Assembly: GCF_011516635.5 (NCBI RefSeq)
Contig: NZ_CP096255.1
Location: 1 to 64,000 of the forward strand
Reading direction: 5' to 3'
Origin: Bradyrhizobium barranii subsp. apii
GTDB taxonomy: Bacteria; Pseudomonadota; Alphaproteobacteria; Rhizobiales; Xanthobacteraceae
Length of the DNA: 64,000 nt
Notes under the pieces: model-generated
Databases searched by the model: none
What the model was told of the DNA's origin: nothing
The model's input: only the letters and a program-made list of their open reading frames with translations
Position numbers and translations under genes: made by a program
Shown here: piece after piece, positions 30,156 through 39,163 of the stretch
How the letters are laid out: every line of letters begins with the position of its first letter
Position numbering within the stretch: the stretch's first letter is position 1

Positions 30156-30944
30156 ATGAGCAATGCAATTCCCGAAGCCGTGCTCGGCTTCATCGATGTG
30201 GGCGAGGGCCCGTCCGCACGCAGGATCGCGGTGCGCAGGCGCGCCGGTCGCGGACCCGGACTGGTCTGGCTCGGCGGGTTCAAGTCGGACATGCAGGGCA
30301 GCAAGGCCGTGGCGCTGGATGCCTGGGCCGCGGACCATGGCCGCGCCGCGGTCCGGTTCGATTATTCCGGCCATGGCGAATCCGGCGGCGAGTTCGCCGA
30401 TGGAACCATCGGAAGCTGGCTCGAGGACAGCGTGGCGGTGTTCGAGCGGTTCTGCGACGGCCCGCAGGTCCTGATCGGTTCCTCCATGGGCGGCTGGATG
30501 GCGCTGCTGCTCGCGCGCGAGATCAGGAAGCGGGCCAGTCAAGCGTCGCTTGCGGGCCTGGTGCTGATCGCGCCGGCGCCCGACTTCACCGAGGAGCTGA
30601 TGTGGAAGAATTTTTCGGCCGGGGTGAAGAAAGAAATCGAGACCAAGGGCTTCTGGCTGCGGCCGTCGGACTATGGCGATGGCTCGCCCTATCCGATCAC
30701 GCGGAATCTGATTGAGGAGGGCCGCAATCACCTCGTGCTCGGCAGCGCCATCGATCTCGGCTGTCCCGTCCGCATCCTCCAGGGCGCGCAGGATCCGGAT
30801 GTGCCCTGGCAGCACGCCTTCGCGCTGACGCATCGCCTGCCGGCCGACGACGTCGTGCTCACCATGATCCAGGACGGCGATCACCGCCTCTCCCGTCCGC
30901 AGGACATCGCCCGCATTCTTGCCGCGGTGGCCGAGATCGGGTGA
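30156..30944 (+). CDS. Alpha/beta hydrolase
   Basis: The 262-residue product has the serine hydrolase nucleophile elbow GSSMGGW near residue 110, GGFKSDMQGSKA near 45 forming the oxyanion region, RFDYSGHGESGG near 69, the acid in QGAQDPDVPW near 210 and the catalytic His in QDGDHRLSRP near 245. The pattern is close to the palmitoyl-protein thioesterase ABHD10-like group, so short acyl esters or thioesters are likely substrates. It has no signal peptide, so it is cytoplasmic. Divergent from infC; the start is ATG 30156. Confidence 0.85.
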   Translation: MSNAIPEAVLGFIDVGEGPSARRIAVRRRAGRGPGLVWLGGFKSDMQGSKAVALDAWAADHGRAAVRFDYSGHGESGGEFADGTIGSWLEDSVAVFERFCDGPQVLIGSSMGGWMALLLAREIRKRASQASLAGLVLIAPAPDFTEELMWKNFSAGVKKEIETKGFWLRPSDYGDGSPYPITRNLIEEGRNHLVLGSAIDLGCPVRILQGAQDPDVPWQHAFALTHRLPADDVVLTMIQDGDHRLSRPQDIARILAAVAEIG

Positions 30945-30952
30945 GAGTTTTC

Positions 30953-31108
30953 TTCCTTCCCCCCTTGTGGGGGAAGGTGGCGCGAAGCGCCGGATGAGGG
31001 GTTGTCTCTGCACGTCCGAATGAGAGTTGGACTCGCGGAGACAGACCCCTCACCCAAGTGAATGCGTGTCAACGAGCGGAGCTACCCTCCCCACAAGTGG
31101 AGAGGGCA
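30953..31108. repeat. Palindromic intergenic repeat (family A), long form
   Basis: The left arm is CCCCCTTGTGGGGGAAGG and the right arm CCCTCCCCACAAGTGGAGAGG, enclosing GGATGAGGGG, GTCTCTGCACGTCCG and CCCCTCACCCAAGTGAATGC. It fills most of the gap between the hydrolase and the SnoaL-like gene. Confidence 0.75.
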
Positions 31109-31136
31109 CAACAAGAAACACTGGGAGGCAAATACG

Positions 31137-31604
31137 ATGACCGCCACCACGATGCTGCGCACCTTTTGCGACGCCGTCGAACAGCGTAACGGAAAAGCCT
31201 TCGCGGCTCTCTTCACCGAGGACGGCGTCTATCACGACGTCTTCTACGGTGCCTTCGAAGGCCGCGAAAAGATCGCAGCGATGGTCGGCGACTGGTTCTA
31301 TCGCACGGCGACCGATTTCCGCTGGGACATGCATGATCCCGTCACCGACGGCACCACGCTCTATGCGCGCTACACTTTCAGCTATCGCTCGACCTTGGCC
31401 GAAGCGAACGGCGCGCGGGCGATGTTCGAGGGCGTCGCGATCATGACCCTGCGCGACGGCAAGATCGTGAGCTATCACGAGGTCGCCAACACCGCGCCGG
31501 CGTTCGTCGATCTGAAGTTTGCGCCGGAACGGATCGCGAAGATCGTCGGCAAGCAGGGTGCTGAGCTGAAAGCGCGGGCGGAGATGCAGCGGCATCTGGC
31601 GTAG
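31137..31604 (+). CDS. SnoaL-like / NTF2-fold protein
   Basis: The 155-residue product has the cone-shaped NTF2-like pattern: LRTFCDAVEQRNGKAFAALF at the start, then DGVYHDVFYGAFEGREKIAAMV, DFRWDMHDPVTDG and RDGKIVSYHEV. Such proteins act as isomerases, hydrolases or binding proteins for small aromatic or polyketide ligands; nothing here identifies the ligand. The start is ATG 31137. A longer frame from 31062 lies in a repeat. Cytoplasmic, no signal. Confidence 0.8.
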   Translation: MTATTMLRTFCDAVEQRNGKAFAALFTEDGVYHDVFYGAFEGREKIAAMVGDWFYRTATDFRWDMHDPVTDGTTLYARYTFSYRSTLAEANGARAMFEGVAIMTLRDGKIVSYHEVANTAPAFVDLKFAPERIAKIVGKQGAELKARAEMQRHLA

Positions 31605-31670
31605 CCGCGCGGCCCTCTCCTCTTGTCATTCCGGGCTCGCGCTGCGCGCGCCCCGGAATGACAGTAACGA

Positions 31671-32468
31671 CTATCGCTTCGACGGATTCGCCATCGGCTT
31701 GCGCTGTGCCAGTGCTGCGACGGTGGCGGTGCCGATCGGGCCTTGCTCGTCGTAGAGCCAGCATTCGCCGATCGCGACACCATCGGTCGCCTGGTGATTG
31801 ACCACGTCGAAGCCGATCCAGTTCGTCACCGGCAGCCGGTGCAGATAGATCGTCACGTCGCTGTTGATGTAGCCGAGCCCGTTGTCGCCGGCGTTCGCAA
31901 AGGGGCTTGCGAAATCGGCGCCGACAGCGACATGCACGAACGGCGTCATCGGCACGCCGGCCACGAGCTCGCGCACCTCGCTCATCCAGAGCCGGCGCGG
32001 ACCGAGCGAGCCCATATGGCCGACGATCGGCCGCGTCGTCCACTTGCCGTTCATGCCGAGCCTGGGATCGGTGGGCTTGGGAATGTCGTCCGGCTTCGGC
32101 ACGTCCCAGTTCGGCGGCGACCAGACGTTGCCGTCCGGATTCTGCGTTTTGCGCAGCAGCTGGCACGAGGCACGCGCCATGCTGACGCCGCCGGAGACAA
32201 ATTCGGCCTCGACCACGCGAATGCGTAGTCCGTCGCGCACCAGCCGCGTCGTCACCTCGATCGGCTTGTCGATGGTCGGCAGCCGAAACATGTCGACCGT
32301 GAGCCGCGCCGGGACGAATTCAAGGCCGGAATGGCGCTCCTCGATGGCGAAGCCGAGTAGGCCGACGATGACGCGTCCGTGCAGCGATTTCGGATCCCAG
32401 GGACCGTTGGCCACTTCCGTCGGATGGAATGTATCGCCGTCGCGGGTGAAGAGAGGCATGTTTGTCAT
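31671..32468 (-). CDS. Acyl-CoA thioesterase-like (hotdog fold) protein
   Basis: The 265-residue product resembles the TesB-like thioesterase family: an N-terminal half with LHGRVIVGLLGFAIEERH and PARLTVDMFRLPTIDKP, and a C-terminal half with PFVHVAVGADFASPFANAG, GYINSDVTIYLHRLP and GECWLYDEQGPIGTATV. Two hotdog domains in one chain are expected. The catalytic role in acyl-CoA hydrolysis is inferred from the fold only. ATG 32468 or 32459 could be the start. Confidence 0.75.
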   Translation of the reverse strand: MTNMPLFTRDGDTFHPTEVANGPWDPKSLHGRVIVGLLGFAIEERHSGLEFVPARLTVDMFRLPTIDKPIEVTTRLVRDGLRIRVVEAEFVSGGVSMARASCQLLRKTQNPDGNVWSPPNWDVPKPDDIPKPTDPRLGMNGKWTTRPIVGHMGSLGPRRLWMSEVRELVAGVPMTPFVHVAVGADFASPFANAGDNGLGYINSDVTIYLHRLPVTNWIGFDVVNHQATDGVAIGECWLYDEQGPIGTATVAALAQRKPMANPSKR

Positions 32469-32557
32469 GACGCGCGACTTTGAGGAAACGCGTGAGGAAA
32501 TCAAGGTCCCCCAATCCTCAGGATGAGGAGGCGAGAAGCGCTCTCACCACAACAACG

Positions 32558-32660
32558 GTGTCATCGCCCGGCTTGACCGGGCGATCCAGTACTCCGAGAC
32601 GATTGTGCTTCAATCGAGAGGCCGCGGCGTACTGGATGCCCCGCCTTCGCGGGGCATGAC
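32558..32660. repeat. Intergenic palindromic repeat (family B)
   Basis: A palindromic unit starts GTCATCGCCCGGCTTGACCG and ends CCGCCTTCGCGGGGCATGAC, with GATCCAGTACTCCGAGACG and GGCGTACTGGATGCC inside. It separates the thioesterase-like gene from queG and overlaps the queG 3' end. Confidence 0.65.
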
Positions 32661-33845
32661 AGTGGAGAGTTGGGAAGCGGCCTGCCACTCCTCACGCACG
32701 CCGTCGTCGCGCTCCGTGCTCATCGCGGCAAACCTCATCGCCTCAAACTCTCCGCGCGACACCAGCTGCTCCAGCGCCCACACCGCAGCGCCACGCACCA
32801 AAGCGCTCTCATCGCCGAGCAATCGCCGTACCTCCGTCGCCAGCATCGCCTCACCGGAGTTACCAATCGCGACCAGCACGTTCCGCAAAAAGCGGTCGCG
32901 GCCGATGCGCTTCACCGGCGACTTCGTGAACAGCGCGCGAAACGCGGCGTCGTCGAGCCGTGCGAGTTCGGCAAGCGACGGCGCGCGCAATTCGTCGCGC
33001 GCGGCGAGCTTTGCCTCGCGTCCCTCCTGCGCGAACTTGTTCCAGGGACACGCCGCAAGGCAATCGTCGCAGCCATAGATGCGATTGCCGATGGCCTTGC
33101 GAAACTCGCGCGGGATCGGTCCCTTGTTCTCGATGGTGAGATACGAGATGCAGCGCCGCGCATCGAGCTTGTAGGGCGCCGGAAACGCCGACGTCGGGCA
33201 GATGTCGAGGCACGCCTGGCACGAGCCGCAATGATCGATCTCGGCGTCGTCGCGCGGCAGCTCGAGCGTCGTGTAGATCGCACCGAGGAATAGCCAGGAG
33301 CCGAACTCGCGCGAGACGAGATTGGTGTGCTTGCCCTGCCAGCCCAGATGCGCGGCTTGCGCCAACGGCTTCTCCATCACCGCCGCGGTGTCGACGAACA
33401 CCTTGACGTCCGATGGCGCGGTCGCGACCAGCCAGCGCGCCAGCGCCTTCAAGCGCTTCTTGATAAGATCGTGATAGTCGTCGCCCTGCGCATAGACCGA
33501 GATCGCCGCGCGCGTGCGCTGCTGCAGGATCGCGAGCGGATCCTGGTCGGGCCCATAGTTGACGCCGAGCATGATGACGCTGCGCACGTCCTGCCACAGC
33601 CCGCGCGGATCGACGCGGCGCTCGGGGTGTGCTGCAAGCCAGTCCATGTCGCCATGGCCGCCCGAGGCGATGAATTCGAGAAAATGCTTCCCGGCGTTTT
33701 CGATCGTGCCGGAAGCGGTGATGCCGATGCAATCGAAGCCGAGCGCGCGTGCCTCGTTTGCAAGCGCCGCCTTCAGTTCGGTCGGATCGAAGTTCAGAAG
33801 TCGAGGTCCACGTAGGTCCGCGATGCCGGCACGCCCGCCAGCCAT
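32610..33845 (-). CDS. queG: Epoxyqueuosine reductase QueG
   Basis: QueG reduces epoxyqueuosine to queuosine in tRNA, using cobalamin and two [4Fe-4S] clusters. The product (about 411 residues from ATG 33845) has the N-terminal substrate/cobalamin region ([36 protein letters not shown]). Two ferredoxin motifs follow, [16 protein letters not shown] near 220 and [14 protein letters not shown] near 267, and a C-terminal HEAT-like repeat region. The start is unsure: ATG 33845 makes it overlap the upstream gene by 52 bases, whereas similarity begins at [12 protein letters not shown] near 33800. The C-terminal tail runs into a family B repeat. Confidence 0.92.
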   Translation of the reverse strand: MAGGRAGIADLRGPRLLNFDPTELKAALANEARALGFDCIGITASGTIENAGKHFLEFIASGGHGDMDWLAAHPERRVDPRGLWQDVRSVIMLGVNYGPDQDPLAILQQRTRAAISVYAQGDDYHDLIKKRLKALARWLVATAPSDVKVFVDTAAVMEKPLAQAAHLGWQGKHTNLVSREFGSWLFLGAIYTTLELPRDDAEIDHCGSCQACLDICPTSAFPAPYKLDARRCISYLTIENKGPIPREFRKAIGNRIYGCDDCLAACPWNKFAQEGREAKLAARDELRAPSLAELARLDDAAFRALFTKSPVKRIGRDRFLRNVLVAIGNSGEAMLATEVRRLLGDESALVRGAAVWALEQLVSRGEFEAMRFAAMSTERDDGVREEWQAASQLSTVMPREGGASSTPRPLD

Positions 33846-34486
33846 TCGCTCAGCAGCGGACGGAACGACGGGCGGGATTTCACCCGCGCGTACCACGCCT
33901 TTGCTGCGTCGTCCTCGCTCCATGGCACGTCGCCCAGATAGTCGATCGCCGAGAGATGCGCCGCGGCGGCGAGGTCCGCGTAGGTGAGCCGGTCGCCGGC
34001 GAGGAAGTTCCGCGTCTGCGCCAGCCAGCCGATATAGGCCAGATGATAGCGCACGTTGGCCTTGGCGGCTCGCATCACGTCGGCCGAGGGCGCGCCGCCG
34101 CCGTTCTCCTCGCTCATGAAGCGCTTGTAGATCCGCTCGGTGACCAGAGGATGCGAGACCTCCTCGAAGAATTTCTCGTTGAACCAGGCCATCAGCCGGC
34201 GCACCTCGACGCGCTCGGCGACGGTTTCCGGCATCAGGCGCTTCGGTCCCATGTCGGCGCCGTAGGCCTCGTCGACATATTCGGCGATGATCGCGGCGCC
34301 CGGTATGGGCGATTGTTCCTTGTCCACCAGGACGGGCGTGGTGCCGGCCGCATTGAGCAGCAGAAATGCCTCGCGCCGCTCCCAGCTGCGTTCTTCGACC
34401 AGCCGCAATTCGAGCCCGTATTCTCCCGCGATCAGGCGGATGAAACGCGAATGCGGGCAGAACGGATGATGAAACAGCGTAAACAT
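33794..34486 (-). CDS. fzlA: GST-family protein, probable FtsZ-binding FzlA
   Basis: The 230-residue product has a thioredoxin-like N-terminal domain ([42 protein letters not shown]) and an all-helical GST C-terminal domain ([19 protein letters not shown]). The [10 protein letters not shown] start and overall pattern resemble FzlA, a GST-like protein that binds FtsZ and is needed for division in Caulobacter, and which lacks normal glutathione chemistry. That assignment rests on remembered sequence likeness, so a generic GST remains possible. The gene overlaps queG and is divergent from uppP, placing it beside a cell-wall gene. Confidence 0.65.
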   Translation of the reverse strand: MFTLFHHPFCPHSRFIRLIAGEYGLELRLVEERSWERREAFLLLNAAGTTPVLVDKEQSPIPGAAIIAEYVDEAYGADMGPKRLMPETVAERVEVRRLMAWFNEKFFEEVSHPLVTERIYKRFMSEENGGGAPSADVMRAAKANVRYHLAYIGWLAQTRNFLAGDRLTYADLAAAAHLSAIDYLGDVPWSEDDAAKAWYARVKSRPSFRPLLSEWLAGVPASRTYVDLDF

Positions 34487-34654
34487 GAAGCCTTTGACTA
34501 TTTGATGGTGATTAAGAATCCATCAATGTTTGTGCGGCGCCACACTAGTCCTTCAAAACCGCGCGGCAAGGGCGTGACGTCGCATTTTGCGATTGCGAGA
34601 GCAGGACGAATAGGCGAGAAGAGCCCGCTTTTCCAGCGGAAATGGACCGTAAAT

Positions 34655-35461
34655 ATGTCAGACGCAATACGGGCAGTGATCCTCGGCATCATCGAGGGTG
34701 TGACCGAGTTCCTTCCCGTGTCCTCGACCGGCCACCTTCTGCTCGCGGAGCGCTTCTTCCATCTCGGCGAAGGCGCCTTCTGGGATTCGTTTACCGTTCT
34801 GATCCAGCTCGGCGCGATCCTCGCGATCGTTGTGCTGTACTTCAAGAAATTGTGGGACGTCGCGATCGGTATGTTCACCGGCGACGCCTATGCGCGCCGC
34901 TTCGTGATCGGCGTGCTGGTGGCGTTCCTGCCCGCGGTCATCGTCGGTCTCGTCGCCGGCAAATACATCAAGAGCCTGCTGTTCAATCCCTGGGTCGTGT
35001 GCTTCTCGCTGATCGTCGGCGGCGCCATCCTGCTGTGGGTCGATCGGCTCGATCTCAAGGCGCGCGAGCATGACGCCACCCGCTTTCCGCTGCTGATGTA
35101 TCTCTATATCGGCATCGCGCAGTGCATCGCGATGATCCCGGGCGTGTCGCGCTCCGGCGCCAGCATCGTCGCCGCGATGTTTCTGGGCGCCGACAAGCGC
35201 GCGGCGGCGGAGTTCTCGTTCTTTCTCGCCATCCCCACCATGATCGGCGCGTTCGCCTACGATTTCTACAAGAACCGCTCCGAGATGACGATGGACCACA
35301 TGGGCATCGTCGCGATCGGCTTCGTGGCGTCGTTCATCACCGCGATCATCGTGGTGAAGACGTTCTTGAGCTACGTCACCCGCCACGGCTTCGCGGTGTT
35401 CGCCTGGTGGCGCGTCATCGTCGGCACGCTCGGCCTGATCGCGCTGGCGCTCGGCCGTTAA
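34655..35461 (+). CDS. uppP: Undecaprenyl-diphosphatase
   Basis: UppP (BacA) dephosphorylates undecaprenyl pyrophosphate, recycling the lipid carrier for peptidoglycan and other surface polymers; it also confers bacitracin tolerance. The 268-residue integral membrane protein has the motifs IIEGVTEFLPVSSTGHL near residue 9 and PGVSRSGASIVAAMFLGA near 155, with EFSFFLAIPTM after it. About eight membrane spans are visible. ATG 34655 gives the standard start. The genes that follow on the strand resemble enzymes acting on polyprenyl-phosphate sugars. Confidence 0.96.
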   Translation: MSDAIRAVILGIIEGVTEFLPVSSTGHLLLAERFFHLGEGAFWDSFTVLIQLGAILAIVVLYFKKLWDVAIGMFTGDAYARRFVIGVLVAFLPAVIVGLVAGKYIKSLLFNPWVVCFSLIVGGAILLWVDRLDLKAREHDATRFPLLMYLYIGIAQCIAMIPGVSRSGASIVAAMFLGADKRAAAEFSFFLAIPTMIGAFAYDFYKNRSEMTMDHMGIVAIGFVASFITAIIVVKTFLSYVTRHGFAVFAWWRVIVGTLGLIALALGR

Positions 35462-35562
35462 CCTCTCGAAAACTCACTGACGCGCCTCAACGCAATATAA
35501 GCTTTTGATCGGTAGGCAGTTTCCAGAGCAGGGCGGCGCGCGCCCGGCACAGGAGCTGAGCC

Positions 35563-36887
35563 ATGACCCTCGTCAGCGGCTGGGGGCGTTTCCCGGTCGT
35601 CGATAGCGAGCTGCTGCGGCCGCGGTCGTTCGAGGCCGTGGGCGGAGCTGTGGTGACGGGCTCCGTGGCTCGGGGCAATGGCCGCGCCTATGGCGATGCC
35701 GCGATCGGCGCCATCAGAACCATCGCGATGACGGGGTTCGACCGGGTCCGGTCGTTCGATCCCGTGACCGGGCGCATCCGCCTCGAAGCCGGCGTGCTGC
35801 TGTCGGACCTGATCGACACCTTTGGTCCGCGCGGTTTCCTGCCCTTCGTCGTGCCGGGTACGCGCTTCGTCTCGGTTGGCGGCGCCATTGCCGCCGATGT
35901 CCACGGCAAGAACCATCATTGCGAGGGCGGTTTCGGCCGCTATGTCGACAGCATCCTGCTGCGCACCGGGCAGGGCGAGACCATCGAGGCCTCGCGCGAG
36001 CAGAATTCCGATGCCTTCTTCGCGACCGTCGGCGGCATGGGCCTCACCGGGGTGATCCTCGAGGCGACGATGCGGCTACGACCGGTCGAAACGGGGTGGA
36101 TCCGCGAGCGGGTGATCTCCGCATCCGATCTCGACTCCGCGATGCGCGCGCTCGATGCGGGCGATTCCGCGACCTATTCGGTGGCCTGGATCGATTGTGC
36201 CGCACGCGGCAGTGAACTCGGCCGCTCGCTGATCTATCTCGGCGAGCACGCAAGGACGGGCGAGATTGCCGACGGCGCCGGTGCATTTCCCGCCGGCAAA
36301 AATCCCGGCCTCGCGGTGCCCGTCGACCTGCCGTCGATGACGCTGAACCGCTACAGCATCCGCGCCTTCAACGAGCTCTACTACCGCATGGGCGCGCGGC
36401 GCGCCGGCGGCGGCCATGTGGTCTCGCTCTATCCGTATTTCTTCCCGCTCGACAGTATCGCCGACTGGAACCGCATCTACGGCCGGCGCGGCTTCCTCCA
36501 GCATCAATGCGTGATCCCGGAGCTGGGCGCCCGCGCCGTGCTCGGCGAGATCCTCGATCGCGTCGCCCGGCGCGGCGATGCCTCCTTCCTCGCGGTGCTC
36601 AAGAAACTCGGCAGGGCGACGGCATCCTGTCGTTCCCGCTGCCCGGCTACACGCTGGCGCTGGATTTCCCGGTGAAGGGCGACATCCTGAATTTCCTCGA
36701 CGAGATCGATCGCCTGGTCGTCGCCGCCGGCGGCCGGCTTTATCTGGCCAAGGACGCCCGCCAGTCGCGCGCCACGTTCGAGGCCGGCTATCCGGCCTTG
36801 CGGCGCTTCAACGCAATCCGCAAATCGCTCGATCCCGCCGGGACCATCCGCTCAAAACTTTCACAACGCCTGTTCGATGAGGTTTAA
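35563..36887 (+). pseudogene. DprE1-like FAD oxidase (decaprenylphosphoryl-ribose oxidase type), frameshifted
   Basis: The two frames join near 36611 to give about 441 residues. The first frame has GWGRFPV at the start, ARGNGRAYGD, PGTRFVSVGGAIAADVHG, then GKNHHCEGGFG, matching the FAD-binding region and active-site His of DprE1. The second frame has LPGYTLALDFPVKGDI and GGRLYLAKDARQS, with the conserved Tyr and Lys. One base is missing between CTCGG and CAGGGC, and total length plus one is a multiple of three. The Cys of M. tuberculosis DprE1 that benzothiazinones attack is replaced by Ala here. AGGAGC precedes ATG 35563. DprE1 with DprE2 epimerises polyprenylphospho-ribose to arabinose. As read, the C-terminal 90 residues are lost. 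Confidence 0.8.
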
Positions 36888-36890
36888 GCC

Positions 36891-37631
36891 GTGACGTCAC
36901 GCAAGTCCGCAATTGTGCTCGGTGGCTCCTCCGATATCGGCCGCGCCGCCGCGCGCGCCTTTGCCAAGGCCGGATACGATGTCGCCCTCGCGGGCCGTGA
37001 CGTCGCCGCACTCGAGCCTGACGCCGCCGATCTGCGCGCGCGCTACAATGTCGAGGTTGGCCTCCACACATTCGATGTGCTCGATACCGCTTCGTTCGAG
37101 GGTTTTGTGAGCGGCCTTGCTGCGTTGCCTGATGTCGTTGTCTCGATCGTCGGCCTGCTGGGCGTGCAGCAAAATGCCGAGAGCGATCTCGCGCACGCCA
37201 CCACGATCATGCGCTCGAACTACGAGGGCCCGTCGCTGATCCTCGGCCTGTTCGCAGAGAAATTTTTGGCGCGCGGCAGTGGTACGCTCGTCGGCGTCTC
37301 GTCCGTCGCCGGCGATCGCGGCCGTGCCTCCAATTATGTCTACGGATCGGCCAAGGCAGGCTTCTCCGCCTTCCTGTCGGGCCTGCGCGCCCGCGCCAGC
37401 CGCGACGGCGTCCATGTCGTCACCGTAAAACCCGGCTTCGTCCGCACGAAAATGACGGAAGGCATGAAGCTGATCGGCCCGCTCACCGTCGAGGCGCCGG
37501 TCGTCGGCGATGCGATCCTCAACGCCGTCGAGAAGAAGACCGACGTCGTCTATGTCAGCGGCAAATGGCGTCTCGTGATGCTCATCATCAAGACGCTGCC
37601 GGAAGCGATTTTCAAGAAGCTGAAGTTCTGA
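36891..37631 (+). CDS. DprE2-like short-chain dehydrogenase
   Basis: The 246-residue SDR starts at GTG 36891, three bases after the stop of the DprE1-like gene. It has the Rossmann motif IVLGGSSDIGRAAARAF, the VSSVAGDRGRASNYVYGSAKAG segment with catalytic Ser, Tyr (near 153) and Lys (near 157), and a hydrophobic C-terminal helix (KWRLVMLIIKTLPEAIFKKL) as in DprE2. DprE2 reduces the 2-keto intermediate made by DprE1 to the arabinose lipid. The pairing with a DprE1 homologue and the position after uppP support that role, but the partner is broken here, so its present function is uncertain. Confidence 0.75.
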   Translation: MTSRKSAIVLGGSSDIGRAAARAFAKAGYDVALAGRDVAALEPDAADLRARYNVEVGLHTFDVLDTASFEGFVSGLAALPDVVVSIVGLLGVQQNAESDLAHATTIMRSNYEGPSLILGLFAEKFLARGSGTLVGVSSVAGDRGRASNYVYGSAKAGFSAFLSGLRARASRDGVHVVTVKPGFVRTKMTEGMKLIGPLTVEAPVVGDAILNAVEKKTDVVYVSGKWRLVMLIIKTLPEAIFKKLKF

Positions 37632-37657
37632 GGCGGTTGCGACCCACACCACAGTCT

Positions 37658-37746
37658 CGTCACGCCCGGCCTTGTGCCGGGCATCCACGTTCTTGGTGGC
37701 CGCGGTGAGAAAGACGTGGATGGCCGGGTCAAGCCCGGCCATGACG
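37658..37746. repeat. Intergenic palindromic repeat (family B)
   Basis: The segment starts GTCACGCCCGGCCTTGTGCC and ends GTCAAGCCCGGCCATGAC, with GGCATCCACGTTCTT and AAGACGTGGATGGCC as inner arms. It lies between the convergent SDR and NDUFA9-like genes. Confidence 0.75.
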
Positions 37747-37757
37747 CTGCGGAAACC

Positions 37758-38723
37758 TCAAACGCTCATTCGCTGGAACTGCCCGGCCGCGCGAAAACGC
37801 CAGAGATATTGCGGGGCGATGGCCTCCAGCGAATCCGCGGCAATGCCAAGGCCTTCCAGCGTCAGCCCCGCCGCCTTGGCCGCCTCCGACACGACATTGT
37901 CGTGCTCGAGCAGCGTGACCTGGTCAGGCGTAAGCTTCAGCGCACCCGGCGCGAATTGCAGGAAGTTGGCCTGGAAGCGAGCAAGGCCGAACGACAGCGG
38001 GACCAGCGCCCGCTTGCGGTCGGTGATGGCCAAAATGGCCTCGATGATCTCGCGCATGGTCAGCACTTCCGGCCCGCCGAGCTCGTAGGTCGCGCCCGCC
38101 TTGGCCTTGCCGTCGACCGCATCCGCGATCGCGGTGGCGACGTCGCCGACATAGACCGGCTGCATCCTGGTCTCGGCGCCGATCAGCGGCAGCACCGGCG
38201 ACATCCGCGCCAGCGCGGCAAAACGGTTGGTGAACTGGTCCTCGGGGCCGAACATCACGGAGGGACGGAAGATGGTGGCCGAGGGCACCGCGGCCAGCAC
38301 CGCCGCCTCGCCGGCCGCCTTGGCCTTGGCATAGCGCGAGGGCGATTCCGCATCGGCGCCGATCGCGGAGACATGCACGAGGCGCGCGCCGGCAGCGGCC
38401 GCCGCCTTGGCGACGGTCTCGGCGCCTCTGGCCTGGACGGCGTCAAAGCTCTGCGCGCCGCCCTCGGTGAGGATGCCGACCAGATTGATCACGACATGCG
38501 AATCACGCAGCGCCGCCTCGACCGACGCCGGATAGCGCAGATTCGCCTGCACGGTGTGGACTTGCCCGACCTTGCCGGAAGGCTGGAGGTACCCGGCCAG
38601 TTCCGGCCGCCGCACCGCGACCCGGACCCGGTAATCCCGCCGGCACAGCGCGCGGACGACATTCCGGCCCAAAAACCCCGATCCGCCGAAAACCGTGACG
38701 AGAGTTTCCAGATTCGATGCCAT
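37758..38723 (-). CDS. NDUFA9-like NAD(P)-binding atypical SDR
   Basis: The 321-residue product starts ASNLETLVTVFGGSGFLGRN, an atypical SDR nucleotide-binding motif, followed by VVINLVGILTEGGAQSF, LVHVSAIGADAESPSRYAKAKAAGE and FRPSVMFGPEDQF. This pattern is that of the complex I NDUFA9 subunit family found across alphaproteobacteria, which binds NADPH without known catalysis. ATG 38723 is preferred because AGGA lies 9 bases upstream; ATG 38732 sits directly on it. Confidence 0.85.
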   Translation of the reverse strand: MASNLETLVTVFGGSGFLGRNVVRALCRRDYRVRVAVRRPELAGYLQPSGKVGQVHTVQANLRYPASVEAALRDSHVVINLVGILTEGGAQSFDAVQARGAETVAKAAAAAGARLVHVSAIGADAESPSRYAKAKAAGEAAVLAAVPSATIFRPSVMFGPEDQFTNRFAALARMSPVLPLIGAETRMQPVYVGDVATAIADAVDGKAKAGATYELGGPEVLTMREIIEAILAITDRKRALVPLSFGLARFQANFLQFAPGALKLTPDQVTLLEHDNVVSEAAKAAGLTLEGLGIAADSLEAIAPQYLWRFRAAGQFQRMSV

Positions 38724-38886
38724 GGGATCCATTCCTGGGGTCCATTCCTGCGGAAAGAGTGCGTGTTATCAGGCTTGTATCGGGCCGGTTTGCGATGCGC
38801 AATCCGCATCCCCGCGCAGGTGCCAAGCAGCATTTGACAACCGCGTCACCGAACCGTAGTAACCGCCTCCGTGCCCCAAACGGCAT

Positions 38887-38973
<87 letters not shown>

Positions 38974-39163
38974 TACAATTCTGGAAAATGAGCAATTCCA
39001 GTTAGTTGAGCCCCATCTGCGTGCTTGGACGGCTCCCTTGGCCACGGGTGGTTTTGTCTCGCCCGGCGAGCGCGCTCAACCCATCCGTTCCCTCTTGGCG
39101 AGGATGGCGGCCGCGGGTTCCTGGCTTGCAAGAATACGCTCGCCGTGTCGGCACCGGCGCTTC

